Assembly (NCBI GenBank): GCA_947450095.1
Contig: CANFUF010000001.1
Span: 21,341-85,340, forward strand
Direction of reading: 5' to 3'
Length of the DNA: 64,000 nt
DNA from: Roseiflexaceae bacterium
GTDB taxonomy: Bacteria; Chloroflexota; Chloroflexia; Chloroflexales; Roseiflexaceae
Within the stretch, counting starts at the first letter, position 1, and the number at the start of each line of letters is the position of its first letter. Both the position numbers and the translations under genes were made by a program. The notes below the pieces were generated by a model that had not been told where the DNA came from, did not search any database, and worked only from the letters and a program-made list of their open reading frames with translations. Positions 50,754-59,768 of this stretch are shown one piece after another.

Positions 50754-51218
50754 ATGTCGTGGTGGGCAATTGCCACGTGGGGGTCAGCCGGGATGGAACT
50801 TGCCACCGGGCATAATTTGCTTTTTTATCAGTTTTATCGCGTCTTACGCGATGATCAACAACCAATCAACACCATTGGATCTGCCACCTTTAGTGGCATG
50901 ACCTACCTCGCAGCGAGCTCAAATTGTTGCGAAAACATTATCTCGGCCTATACCTTGCTAGGGGATCCGCTGACACGCCCGCGGATTGCCTCAAATGCCT
51001 ATGTGGCGGCAATGACCCTCACGCCATCACGTACCCCCACCCGCACAACGACCGCCACCCAGACCCGCTCGCTGACACGTACGAGAACCGCATCACGTAC
51101 CCTTACCCGCACCTGGACGGCATCACCCAGCCGTACGCCCACTAATAGCGTCACGCCATCACGCTCACGCACACAATCCGCGACTCCTACCCCCCGCATC
51201 ACTCGTGGCACACCATAA
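50754..51218 (+). pseudogene. C-terminal remnant of a C25 (gingipain-like) peptidase with Thr/Ser/Arg-rich tail
   Basis: ~155 residues. The first ~85 resemble the end of gingipain-type C25 domains: GMELATGHNLLFYQFYRVL, TIGSATFSGMTYLAA and the closing AYTLLGDPLTRPRI. The catalytic His/Cys part would lie upstream and is missing, because other genes occupy that DNA. The last ~75 residues are repeats such as TRTRTAS and PSRTPT. There is no good ribosome site (an in-frame TTG at 50721 is the upstream limit). It is most likely a decayed fragment, but a small expressed protein cannot be excluded. Confidence 0.5.
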
Positions 51219-51406
51219 TTGTCTATGCGCCTATATCACAAACTTGGTCTGTATGGCGATTCTCTATCTTTCCTATAATCATTAAAAAAAAATACAATAG
51301 CTCAGTGTATAGCGGGTTATGTTAAACGTTTTCAATTTGTAATAAAAATATCTCTTTTTTTAGGCCTTACCACCTATACTAGACGTATAGAATGATGAGG
51401 TTACGT

Positions 51407-51823
51407 ATGCGTACAATATTGGTAGTATTGCTCTTGAGTATTTGTATCATTTTAATGGTGGGGATCTACATCCAACAGCCACGGTTGTTTGGAGACACCG
51501 CGACGATCGTCACCACGCCAAATATTGCGCAGACTTACACCCCCGTAACGAATAACCCTGTGATTGATTTGCAAAGCGTACAAGCAACACAAACCGTAAT
51601 CGCCAATCAACCAGCTGTTACAGCAATTGCACTACCAGCAACTGCCGTCATCAATGTCATCGCCACACCGCAATCTCCCACAGTCAAACCAGTACGATTG
51701 CCGTCAACGGGGAGCACTGACAGTAGTGATATTTGGAGCAATACGCCGGTTATTGTATTGATAGGGATTTGTCTGCTCTTGAGTATCGGACTCTATTGGC
51801 AAAGCACACGCCTACTCAAGTAG
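51407..51823 (+). CDS. Small surface protein with LPXTG-type sorting signal
   Basis: 138 residues from the ATG at 51407, which has TGAGG 6 bases upstream (an ATG at 51392 is the alternative). An N-terminal membrane/signal helix is followed by a Thr/Val/Ala-rich middle (~30-95) and then the C-terminal sorting signal: RLPSTGS, a hydrophobic stretch (TPVIVLIGICLLLSIGLY) and a basic end (STRLLK). This is the layout recognised by sortases. The sortase gene starts 17 bases downstream, so the pair is probably enzyme and substrate. Its role at the surface is unknown. Confidence 0.72.
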   Translation: MRTILVVLLLSICIILMVGIYIQQPRLFGDTATIVTTPNIAQTYTPVTNNPVIDLQSVQATQTVIANQPAVTAIALPATAVINVIATPQSPTVKPVRLPSTGSTDSSDIWSNTPVIVLIGICLLLSIGLYWQSTRLLK

Positions 51824-51840
51824 CCAATAATGATATACGC

Positions 51841-52686
51841 ATGACCAAAAAAAATCCCACGAAACCAAAAACATGGCTCCACATCCAACAACAGCTTCGG
51901 TTGACCCGCAGTCACCGCCGAGCACGGATTTGGCGTGACGCCCAGCTCCCACAACGACGACGCATGCAACAAATCACACGCATTATCATCACACCGGTCA
52001 TCGTGGTGGCGACGGTTGCTACCCTCTATCTCGGGCTCCAAGCCACCATAATCAAAGTACATGAATACCTGACCCCACCCATCACAATAATGCAAATTCC
52101 CACGCCCATTCCCAATACACCGCCGCTGCCATCACCACTCCCATCCCCTCATACAGAAAAAATCGCTACGCCCACCACTGTATCAATCCCACAAATCACG
52201 GCGACCATTCAGAGCCAAGCAATTACGCATATTGTCATTCCCGCGATTAAACTCGATAGTGCAGTTGTCGAAGTAGGCTGGGATACGATTAGTGACAGCA
52301 GCGGACAATCAAGTTTGGTATGGCAAGTGGCCCAATACGCCGTCGGGCATCACTTTACTTCAGCAAATCCCGGACAACCAAATAATATTGTGTTGAGTGG
52401 CCATGTAGGTGGGTATGGCAAAGTGTTTCGTAACCTCGATCAACTCAAACCAAATGATCAAATTATGCTTATGAGTGGTACTCAGATATTTACTTATATC
52501 GTCCAACAACAAATCCTCGTCGATGAACAATACGCCAGTCCCAGTGAACAAATCGCCAATCTCAGTTATATCGACAGCACCCCCAGCGAAATGCTCACCT
52601 TGATTACCTGCTGGCCTCCCACAGGTGTTGATCGCTTTAGTCAACGGTTGATTATTCGCGCCGTACCACAACCACCCAAAAACTAA
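51841..52686 (+). CDS. Sortase
   Basis: 281 residues from the ATG at 51841. An N-terminal cytoplasmic basic part (~1-45) is followed by one membrane helix (~48-68), a Pro-rich linker (IPTPIPNTPPLPSPLPSP, ~86-103), and the sortase domain (~125-281). Catalytic residues: His188 in IVLSGHVGGYGKVF, Cys257 in TLITCWP and Arg269 in SQRLIIRA. This fits the class D/E-like sortases. It cleaves the LPxTG-type motif, most likely in the preceding protein, and links it to the envelope. The Shine-Dalgarno is weak, so translation may be coupled to the upstream gene. Confidence 0.87.
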   Translation: MTKKNPTKPKTWLHIQQQLRLTRSHRRARIWRDAQLPQRRRMQQITRIIITPVIVVATVATLYLGLQATIIKVHEYLTPPITIMQIPTPIPNTPPLPSPLPSPHTEKIATPTTVSIPQITATIQSQAITHIVIPAIKLDSAVVEVGWDTISDSSGQSSLVWQVAQYAVGHHFTSANPGQPNNIVLSGHVGGYGKVFRNLDQLKPNDQIMLMSGTQIFTYIVQQQILVDEQYASPSEQIANLSYIDSTPSEMLTLITCWPPTGVDRFSQRLIIRAVPQPPKN

Positions 52687-52693
52687 TCCCTCC

Positions 52694-52747
52694 CCAAAAC
52701 ACCCATCGCACCGGCATATATATTTGCTGGTGCGATGGGTGTTTTGG
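52694..52747. terminator. Long-stem terminator between sortase and TerC genes
   Basis: Perfect 19-bp arms, CCAAAACACCCATCGCACC (52694-52712) and its complement (52729-52747), with a 16-base AT-rich loop. A-rich and T-rich ends let it work on either strand between genes ending at 52686 and 52817. Confidence 0.82.
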
Positions 52748-52770
52748 AGACAATATAACATTATGACAAT

Positions 52771-52796
52771 CATGGTAGCGCATTAGCGCTACCATG
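52771..52796. terminator. Second hairpin before the TerC stop
   Basis: 11-bp arms CATGGTAGCGC (52771-52781) and GCGCTACCATG (52786-52796), loop ATTA. It starts ~20 bases past the terC stop on the minus strand. No T-run, so it is less certain than its neighbour. Confidence 0.5.
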
Positions 52797-52816
52797 GTCG
52801 TCACTTTTCATTACTA

Positions 52817-53812
52817 TTATTTGTTGCTAGTGGTGTACGAAACCATTGCCTGTTGCCGTCCACGCCACCACGACGCAGCGACGGCAATGGCTAGTGTAGC
52901 CAACACAACCCCCAACGAAATCTCCACCGGCAACTTGATTTTTTCGCCTAATAGCGCCAATGACGCATCGGGAAGGATCATCTTGACACCGACAAAGGCC
53001 AAAATAAATGCCAAAGCCGGCTTGAGATAGATAAATTTGCCCATTGCACCAGCCAACACAAAGTACAAGGACCGCAACCCCAAAATCGCAAACACATTGG
53101 ACGTATAGACAATAAACGGATCGAGGGTTACCGCAAAAATCGCCGGAATCGAATCTACCGCAAAAATCAAATCAGTAAATTCAACCACCAACAACACCGC
53201 AAACAATGGCGTCGCTTTGCGGATACCGTTTTGGACAACCATAAACCGCTGTCCAACATAATCATCGGTCATCGGCATGATACGGCGCAACCACTGCACC
53301 ACCACATGATTGGCAGGATCAACCGCATGATCATCACTCTTGAGCATCCGCAAGCCGGTGATAATCAAAAAGCCCCCGAAAATCCAAATCACCCAGTGGA
53401 ATTGGGCAATCAGCGCTGCCCCCGCAAAAATCATCAACCCACGCATCACCAAGGCACCCAAAACACCCCAAAACAAGACGCGGTGTTGATAGGCCGCCGG
53501 AACGGCAAAGCTCCCAAATAACAATACAAAAATAAACACATTATCGACACTGAGTGATTTTTCGATTAAATACCCGGTCAAAAACGCTATGGCCGCTTCG
53601 CTATTCGTGTAGCTACTCGCCGGCATGATGGTGTCCCAATAAAAATACAACCCGGCATTAAATACCAGCGCCAACCCGATCCATACGACGCTCCAGGTGA
53701 CTGCTTCTCGCATTGATACCGCATGCGCAGTACGATGAAATACCCCTAGATCGAGTGCTAACATGCCGAGCACAAACACATTAAATACAATCCATACCCA
53801 CGTCGTGTCCAT
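52817..53812 (-). CDS. TerC/Alx-family integral membrane protein
   Basis: 331 residues with 8-9 helices. TerC family signatures: LDLGVFHRTAHAVSMREA, LIEKSLSVDNVFIFVLLF, GLRMLKSDDHAVDP and VVEFTDLIFAVDSIPAIFAV with paired acidic residues in helices. Members (TerC, Alx, MeeF/MeeY type) export or insert Mn with a partner and are linked to tellurite resistance. No ter genes are nearby. No yybP-ykoY manganese riboswitch is evident in the ~130 bases upstream. GTAGGGG lies close to the ATG. Confidence 0.9.
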   Translation of the reverse strand: MDTTWVWIVFNVFVLGMLALDLGVFHRTAHAVSMREAVTWSVVWIGLALVFNAGLYFYWDTIMPASSYTNSEAAIAFLTGYLIEKSLSVDNVFIFVLLFGSFAVPAAYQHRVLFWGVLGALVMRGLMIFAGAALIAQFHWVIWIFGGFLIITGLRMLKSDDHAVDPANHVVVQWLRRIMPMTDDYVGQRFMVVQNGIRKATPLFAVLLVVEFTDLIFAVDSIPAIFAVTLDPFIVYTSNVFAILGLRSLYFVLAGAMGKFIYLKPALAFILAFVGVKMILPDASLALLGEKIKLPVEISLGVVLATLAIAVAASWWRGRQQAMVSYTTSNK

Positions 53813-53981
53813 AATGCCCCTACGGTGCTACATGATGCAACAATCTCACACCATGGCAATATTTGCATGAATGATGATACGTATTAAAAACAGTTTTTGT
53901 TGCGTTAAATACTTTAATTAAAAATATCTCGTTTTTGCGCCATATAATGACGCACCGATGGGGGCAAATGATAAGGCGAAT

Positions 53982-54021
53982 GGATTCGCCCGGATTCGCC
54001 CGGATTCGCCCGGATTCGCCC
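53982..54021. repeat. Tandem repeat, four 10-bp GGATTCGCCC units
   Basis: Units at 53982, 53992, 54002 and 54012. They share GATTCGCCC with the palindromic repeat family, so this may be a decayed, internally amplified copy. Confidence 0.8.
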
Positions 54022-54041
54022 GTACGATTGGCGGGGCGATC

Positions 54042-54087
54042 GATATCCGATGGCGATGGCGGCGATGGATATCCGATGGCGATGGCG
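54042..54087. repeat. Direct repeat of a 20-mer GATATCCGATGGCGATGGCG
   Basis: Copies at 54042-54061 and 54068-54087, separated by GCGATG. Non-coding. Confidence 0.8.
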
Positions 54088-54099
54088 GTGTGTAGTGTG

Positions 54100-54147
54100 T
54101 AGGGGCGAATCATGCCGGCGAATTCATTCGCCGCTATTCGCCCTTAG
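54100..54147 (-). repeat. Dispersed copy of the palindromic repeat core
   Basis: Reverse complement of the core unit in the 40331-40722 array, with the same nested GGCGAAT/ATTCGCC palindromes and the GTAGGGG edge. It lies between terC and pepT and shows the family is dispersed, not confined to the array. Confidence 0.8.
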
Positions 54148-54151
54148 AAGC

Positions 54152-54199
54152 ACAACATTCATCCCTCACATGAATAATCATGTGAGGGATGAATGTTGT
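54152..54199 (-). terminator. Hairpin terminator of pepT
   Basis: Perfect 22-bp arms (54152-54173 and 54178-54199) with loop ATAA, starting 9 bases past the pepT stop. A T-run is missing, so efficiency is uncertain. Confidence 0.65.
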
Positions 54200-54207
54200 C
54201 GATTACG

Positions 54208-55446
54208 TTACATGGCCCAGCGTTTGGCGAGGGCAATCATCACGTCAACACCCCGTTGCATGTCTTGGACAGCCACCCATTCGAGTGGACCGTGGGCATT
54301 ATGCCCACCAGTAAAGACATTGGGGGTGGGCAGGCCACGCTCGGTCAAACGCGAGCCATCGGTGCCACCACGCACCGGCTCGTCGTAGGATACGACGCCG
54401 GCATCGGCACAGGCCGCCCGCAATTTGTCCATGATTTCGGGGCGGTCACGCAACCAATAGCCCATGTTGCGATACGAAGAACTAATAGTACAGCGCACAC
54501 TGCTGGTGGGGTAGCTGGCCTGCAACGCTTCGCAGATGAGTTGCAAGGCCCGCCCTTTGGCGGCCAGCTTTTCGTTATCGTGATCACGAAGGATAAAACG
54601 CACCGTCGCCGCGGCAGTGTTGCCTTCGATGTTGGTAGGGTGAATAAACCCAACCCGACCGGTGGTGCTTTCGGGGGCGGCAAATTCACGGGGCAACATC
54701 CCCAACAATTTGCCGGCGAGGTGCACGGCATTGACCATACCGTAATCGTGGGCAGTGCCGGGGTGGGTCGAGACGCCGGTGATTTCGACGACGGCACCAT
54801 CCGCCGAAAACGTCTCCCAGCTCACTTCGCCAACTGCACCACCATCAAACGTATAGGCGGCCGAGGCGCCGAGATGCGCGATATCGAGATGATCAACCCC
54901 GTGGCCTACTTCTTCGTCTGGGTTAAAACAAATCCGGATTTTGCCATGGGGGATGCTGGTATCGCTCAACAATTGTTGGGCGGCAGTCATGATGATAGCA
55001 ATACCCGCTTTGTCGTCGGCGCCGAGCAGGGTGGTGCCTGAGGCCGTGATGATATCTTTGCCCAAGGCTGTCAAAATATTGGCGTACATCGGGTTGTTGG
55101 GGTCGATGACTTGGCGCGGGTCGTCTGGTAACACAATCACACGGCCATCGTAGTTGGCGTGGATGATGGGTTTGACCCCGTCGCCACTAAAGTCGGGGGC
55201 AGTATCGACGTGCGCCAAAAAAGCCACCACGGGGACATGTTCGTAGCCGGGTGTGGCAGGGATGGTGGCGAGTACATAGCCGTGAGCGGTTATTTCGACA
55301 TCACTGGCGCCAATGCTAGTTAATTCGCTCTGGAGCAATTTGAGCAAATCCCATTGGCGTTCAGTACTCGGGTAGCTTTTGGAATGTGGGTCGCTGGTGG
55401 TGTAGATTTTGACATAGCGCAAGAAGCGCTCGCGTAACGTCGTCAT
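54208..55446 (-). CDS. pepT: Peptidase T (tripeptidase)
   Basis: 412 residues from the ATG at 55446 (AGAG upstream), close to the 408 of E. coli PepT; longer readings overlap the divergent gene. It is an M20 zinc aminopeptidase that releases the first residue of tripeptides in the cytoplasm. Metal and catalytic motifs: VVAFLAHVDTAPD (His, Asp), LLGADDKAGIAII (bridging Asp), CFNPDEEVGHG (Glu-Glu) and, near the end, TGGHNAHGPLEW (His). The dimerisation domain spans ~210-320. It is divergent from the GT-C-like gene and has its own hairpin terminator. Confidence 0.93.
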   Translation of the reverse strand: MTTLRERFLRYVKIYTTSDPHSKSYPSTERQWDLLKLLQSELTSIGASDVEITAHGYVLATIPATPGYEHVPVVAFLAHVDTAPDFSGDGVKPIIHANYDGRVIVLPDDPRQVIDPNNPMYANILTALGKDIITASGTTLLGADDKAGIAIIMTAAQQLLSDTSIPHGKIRICFNPDEEVGHGVDHLDIAHLGASAAYTFDGGAVGEVSWETFSADGAVVEITGVSTHPGTAHDYGMVNAVHLAGKLLGMLPREFAAPESTTGRVGFIHPTNIEGNTAAATVRFILRDHDNEKLAAKGRALQLICEALQASYPTSSVRCTISSSYRNMGYWLRDRPEIMDKLRAACADAGVVSYDEPVRGGTDGSRLTERGLPTPNVFTGGHNAHGPLEWVAVQDMQRGVDVMIALAKRWAM

Positions 55447-55626
55447 AACGGCTCTTTTCACTAAAAAAATATGACTGGGGATATTATATGCCAAGGCATG
55501 CGCAATGCGGTAGGACAATACGGGCAAAAAAGGTTGCGGTGAACGGTAATCCCATTTCAGCGATACATTTTGTTTATCCCCAAAACGCTTTATAATCAAC
55601 ACCATGTGACAGTGTAAGGAATGGGC

Positions 55627-57537
55627 GTGAAGGCGTTTTTTGCAACGACAACCTACCCCGCGCGGCGCTTGTGGGCTGGGCTGGTGGCTTTTTTGATTGC
55701 GGTAGGCAGCGGGCATTTTTATGCGAGCGACGAAGAAAAAATGTACGGCACCACATTGCGTATGTGGCAAGCCATCCAGCATTTATTTAACCCGGCAGTG
55801 ACCGTTGACACCCCTATTTTGACACCTTACGGCCCGATGCAGTCCATGCTTGCCCTATTCACGATGCCGTTCGGGACGTTTTTGACATGGCTCGGTCCTC
55901 GCGAAATGCAGGCCTGGCTGCTCCGGCTCCCCAGCACATGGATTAATGCGGTGATGGTGGCCAGTATCGCCGTCATTCTGGGCTGGTTGAGCCTGCAACG
56001 CCGTCAATCGGTGGCAGTGGCAATCGCCGTGGCGCTGACCTATGCGCTAGCGACGCCGGCGTTGAAATATGCAGGAAGTTTCTTTTCAGAGCCAACGGCG
56101 TCGTTTTTTTTGCTCGTCGCATTGCTCCCAGCACTTTTGCCATCGGCGCAGACAATTACCCGTCAGCGCTGGTATATCCTGTGTGGGTTTGCCTGTGTGG
56201 GGGCGCTATTGAGCAAAATCGCGGTGGCACCGGCGGTTTTGCTGATTGGGATGTCGGTAGGGCTGGTAGCGCTGGCTGACCGCGATTGGCGCAAGCTCAT
56301 CACCTGGGGTGGTGGCGCCGGTGTGGGTGCCGTGGTTTTTCTCGCCTACAACCTCCTCGCCCGGGGGGATTTGTTGAGTTCGGGATATAGCAGTCATCAA
56401 AGTGTGTATGTGATTGATTGGGGCATGATCAAAACGGGTATCTACGGGCAATTTTTGAGTAGCGGCAAAAGTATTTTTTTGTATGCCCCGTTCCTCATGT
56501 TGTGGCCGCTGGGGCTGTGGTTACAACGCCGGCAGTGGCGCTGGTTGTTGGCACCACTAGCCGTGATTGCGGCCATTGTATTTGTGCACACCAATGTCAT
56601 TTTTTGGCATGGCGATGGGGCATGGGGGCCACGCTACCTCATGCTTTGTCTGCCCATGATGGTACTGCCGCTCGGCGAGGTCTATACCTGGCTGGGACAA
56701 CAGACACGGGGATGGCGTTGGGGAATTCTCGGCATACTTTTTGTGCTCACGGGTGCGGTCCAAATCGCTGCCATCGGGATCAACCTCAACGCCTATATCA
56801 TCAATAGCCGTAATGAACAGAGCCGCTATTATGACCCGTCAGCATCACCAATTGTCGGACATTGGCGCCAACTCAGTCTACAACTGAGCCGCGATTGGAA
56901 TGCCCAAACGCAGGCTGGAGTGACCTTGCACGGCTGGAGTTATAGCGAGGGAGATCGTGACCAAAACGAACAATTCCCGCGCTTTGGGGGACCACATGCC
57001 GCCATCACTATTACGCCGCGCAGTACTGAATTTGCGTTTTTGCTAGGTGATTACCATAGCTGTCTCGATACGAGCGGGCAAATGCACATCGCCATCAGCC
57101 TCGATCAGCATCAAGTAAATGATGCATCATCCTGTCCGCCACGATTGATCCACTTACTTTTGCCAAAACGTCAAAGCACTATTGAATTTGGCAGTAGCGG
57201 AGTCAACATTGCAGGACTCCCACAGCATGAATGGTACGAAAAACTCGGTGTGGCAATGCGTCATTTACGAGTATATGACAATCACGGCGACTATCCGATT
57301 TGGGCAAAACTAACCCCGCCATCACGCATGCCGACGGTTCCCAATGCAATGCGGATTTGGGCCAGCGATATTCGGTTAGGATTCTATGATCTCTGGTGGG
57401 ATTATTTGCTCGCGCCCCCCAGTAGCAGTTCAGCATGGCCAGTGGTATTGGTCATCCTTGCAGTGATTATCGGGCTCGGCCTGGTGGCGGGCATCCCCAA
57501 CCTACGCCGAGGCCGCCCACCCCACATACGACCATAA
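55627..57537 (+). CDS. GT-C-like polytopic membrane protein, copy 1
   Basis: 636 residues from a GTG at 55627, chosen because AAGGA stands 6 bases upstream (the ATG at 55621 abuts it) and because this start lines up exactly with the ATG of the tandem paralogue. About 10-11 helices occupy residues ~12-410, followed by an external beta-rich segment (~415-590) and one last helix (~595-620). An acidic pair, Asp35-Glu36 (FYASDEEKMY), sits in the first loop, as in GT-C glycosyltransferases. It probably transfers a lipid-linked sugar to an envelope molecule, but no donor or acceptor can be named. Confidence 0.7.
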   Translation: MKAFFATTTYPARRLWAGLVAFLIAVGSGHFYASDEEKMYGTTLRMWQAIQHLFNPAVTVDTPILTPYGPMQSMLALFTMPFGTFLTWLGPREMQAWLLRLPSTWINAVMVASIAVILGWLSLQRRQSVAVAIAVALTYALATPALKYAGSFFSEPTASFFLLVALLPALLPSAQTITRQRWYILCGFACVGALLSKIAVAPAVLLIGMSVGLVALADRDWRKLITWGGGAGVGAVVFLAYNLLARGDLLSSGYSSHQSVYVIDWGMIKTGIYGQFLSSGKSIFLYAPFLMLWPLGLWLQRRQWRWLLAPLAVIAAIVFVHTNVIFWHGDGAWGPRYLMLCLPMMVLPLGEVYTWLGQQTRGWRWGILGILFVLTGAVQIAAIGINLNAYIINSRNEQSRYYDPSASPIVGHWRQLSLQLSRDWNAQTQAGVTLHGWSYSEGDRDQNEQFPRFGGPHAAITITPRSTEFAFLLGDYHSCLDTSGQMHIAISLDQHQVNDASSCPPRLIHLLLPKRQSTIEFGSSGVNIAGLPQHEWYEKLGVAMRHLRVYDNHGDYPIWAKLTPPSRMPTVPNAMRIWASDIRLGFYDLWWDYLLAPPSSSSAWPVVLVILAVIIGLGLVAGIPNLRRGRPPHIRP

Positions 57538-57552
57538 TACCCAACACTATTT

Positions 57553-57608
57553 AATACCACTACACAACGCAAATCGACCTAGGTCGATTTGCGTTGTGTA
57601 GTGGTATT
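57553..57608. repeat. Perfect 56-bp palindrome between the two GT-C-like genes
   Basis: The arms 57553-57580 (AATACCACTACACAACGCAA + ATCGACCT) and 57581-57608 are exact reverse complements with no spacer. It starts 15 bases after the first gene's stop. RNA from it would be a very long hairpin, so it may end transcription; it could also be a cruciform or protein-binding site. No T-run follows. Confidence 0.92.
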
Positions 57609-57743
57609 GTGATAATTACTGGCGTCTATGCAATCGTTTTGACAATTGGGCGAAGAATAAAAAATCACATCACTCACAAAAGAAATATAAAACAATCAAA
57701 TATAAACTATACTTAACTAGATTATATTTTTAAGGTAGTCAAT

Positions 57744-59768
57744 ATGAACGTGTTTTTTGCAACAACAATCTATCCAGTGCGCCGTTTATGGGCAGGGCTG
57801 GTTGCATTTTTGATTGCTGTGGGGAGTGGTCATTTTTACGCTATCGACGAAGATCTAATGTATGGTACCACCTTACGCATGTGGATAAGCATCCAGCATC
57901 TGTTTAATCCGGCAATTACGCTTAATACCGCTATTTTGACACAATATGGCCCGATGCAATCTTTTCTTGCCTTATTCACGATGCCATTCGGATCATTTTT
58001 AGCATCGATTGGTCCCGGCGAAATGCAAACGTGGTTACTGCGACTCCCTAGTACGTGGATTAATGCGGTCATGGTGGCAACTATTGCCGTTATTTTGGGT
58101 TGGTTAAGTATCCAACGACGGCAGTCGGTCGCAGTGGCGGTTGCAGTGGCACTAACCTATGCAATTGCGACACCGGCATTGAAGTATGCAAGTTGTTTTT
58201 TTTCGGAGCCGACAGCGTCCTTTTTTTTGTTGGTAGCACTACTGCCAGTACTTCTCCCCAAAGAATACACCATTACATGGCAACGCCGATATATCGTCTG
58301 CGGACTCGCCTGTATCGGGGCAGTGTTGACGAAAATCGCCGTTATACCGGCAGTATTTTTCATTGGGGTGGCGGTAGCACTTGTAGCGTTCCATGATCGC
58401 GATTGGCGCAAGCTGATCACTTGGGGCAGCGGTGCGGTGATTAGTGGAGTACTCTTTCTGATCTACAACATCTTAGCCCGTGGTGATATTTTGAGTTCGG
58501 GCTATCACAGTCATGAAAGTGGCTATGCGATTGATTGGGAAATGGTTAAAACTGGTTTTTACGGGCAATTTTTTAGTAGTGGCAAAAGTATTTTTTTGTA
58601 TGCACCGCTGCTTATATTATGGCCCCTTGGGCTTTGGTTACAACGACGCCAATGGCGTTGGTTATTTGCGCCATTAAGCGTAGTTGTAGCTATTACATTT
58701 GTACATTCTAATTGGCCGTTTTGGGATGGTGCCGGGGCGTGGGGGCCTAGATTCCTCGTGCTTTGTTTACCCATGATGGTACTGCCGCTCGGTGAGGCCT
58801 ATACTTGGCTGGGGCAACAGACCCGGGGATTGCGCTGGAGCATCCTCGGCATATTGTTGACTCTCACTGCGGTGGTGCAAATCGCCGCTATCGGAATTAA
58901 TTTCAACACCTATTTCGATAGAACTCGTAGTGAATCGACGATGCATTATGATATATCACAATCACCAATCGTTGCGAATTTGACCCAACTTAATCTACAA
59001 CTTAACCATGATTGGAATACCCTAACACAAGCTGGAGTTACCTTACAGGGGTGGAGTTATAGTGAAGGCGATAATAAACTTAACGCCCAATTTCCCCGCC
59101 TTGCCGGACCACATGCCACGATTACGATTACGCCGCGGAATACTGAATTTGCGTTTTTGCGGGGTAATTACGTCAACTACTTCGACACAAACTGTCATAT
59201 GAAGATTGCCATCATCAGCAATCATAACCTGTTAAATAATAAACCCGTCTGTAAACCGCGGTTAGTGTATATATTGTTACCGAAACGTCGTACGACTATT
59301 GAATTTCGAAGTGCAGGTGTTACATCTACCAGACTTACACAATACGAATGGTATAAAAAATTGGGCATCACAATGATTAATTTACGCATATACGACAACC
59401 ACGGTAACTATCCATTTTGGGCAAAACTGAACCCACCGTCACGCATGCCCAATAGACCGTTTAGCATGCGTGTATGGGCGAGCGATAAACGAACAGAATT
59501 TTATGATCTATGGTGGTATTACTTATTAACACCCCCCAGTAGCAGTTCGGCGTGGCCAGTGGTGTTGGTCATCGGCGGTATGATTATCGGGCTCGGCCTA
59601 GTGGCGGGCATCCCCCACTTGCGCCCAAGCAAACCCTCGGCGTCGGCGTCTCCTGCTTCAGTCAATTTGGTGTATCCCTCACCTGCGCCCAAGCAAACAC
59701 AACCAAACAGCAAAGCAACACCCCAGCGCCGAACCAAGCGGAGAAGGACAAAATCTCGCCGAGGATGA
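57744..59768 (+). CDS. GT-C-like polytopic membrane protein, copy 2, with extended C-terminus
   Basis: 674 residues, clearly paralogous to the preceding gene product along its whole length (same VFFATT(I/T)YP start, DE pair at 35-36, LLRLPSTWINAVMVA, FYGQFFSSGKSIFLYAP and IIGLGLVAGIP end). It is ~38 residues longer: after GIPHLRP it has a Ser/Pro/Ala-rich then Arg/Lys-rich tail encoded by DNA that is also the end of the convergent EamA gene. The copies are more diverged at the nucleotide level, and this one is more AT-rich. Function is as for copy 1. Confidence 0.7.
   Translation: MNVFFATTIYPVRRLWAGLVAFLIAVGSGHFYAIDEDLMYGTTLRMWISIQHLFNPAITLNTAILTQYGPMQSFLALFTMPFGSFLASIGPGEMQTWLLRLPSTWINAVMVATIAVILGWLSIQRRQSVAVAVAVALTYAIATPALKYASCFFSEPTASFFLLVALLPVLLPKEYTITWQRRYIVCGLACIGAVLTKIAVIPAVFFIGVAVALVAFHDRDWRKLITWGSGAVISGVLFLIYNILARGDILSSGYHSHESGYAIDWEMVKTGFYGQFFSSGKSIFLYAPLLILWPLGLWLQRRQWRWLFAPLSVVVAITFVHSNWPFWDGAGAWGPRFLVLCLPMMVLPLGEAYTWLGQQTRGLRWSILGILLTLTAVVQIAAIGINFNTYFDRTRSESTMHYDISQSPIVANLTQLNLQLNHDWNTLTQAGVTLQGWSYSEGDNKLNAQFPRLAGPHATITITPRNTEFAFLRGNYVNYFDTNCHMKIAIISNHNLLNNKPVCKPRLVYILLPKRRTTIEFRSAGVTSTRLTQYEWYKKLGITMINLRIYDNHGNYPFWAKLNPPSRMPNRPFSMRVWASDKRTEFYDLWWYYLLTPPSSSSAWPVVLVIGGMIIGLGLVAGIPHLRPSKPSASASPASVNLVYPSPAPKQTQPNSKATPQRRTKRRRTKSRRG
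59620..59698. repeat. 15-bp direct repeat spanning the gene overlap
   Basis: TGCGCCCAAGCAAAC occurs at 59620-59634 and 59684-59698. The second copy lies in the EamA coding sequence, the first just before it in the GT-C-like gene. A rearrangement between such copies could have removed the original stop of copy 2. Confidence 0.7.

Noticed and set aside
53813..53950. Manganese (yybP-ykoY) riboswitch upstream of terC
   Set aside because: I could not find the conserved paired core of that motif in the leader.
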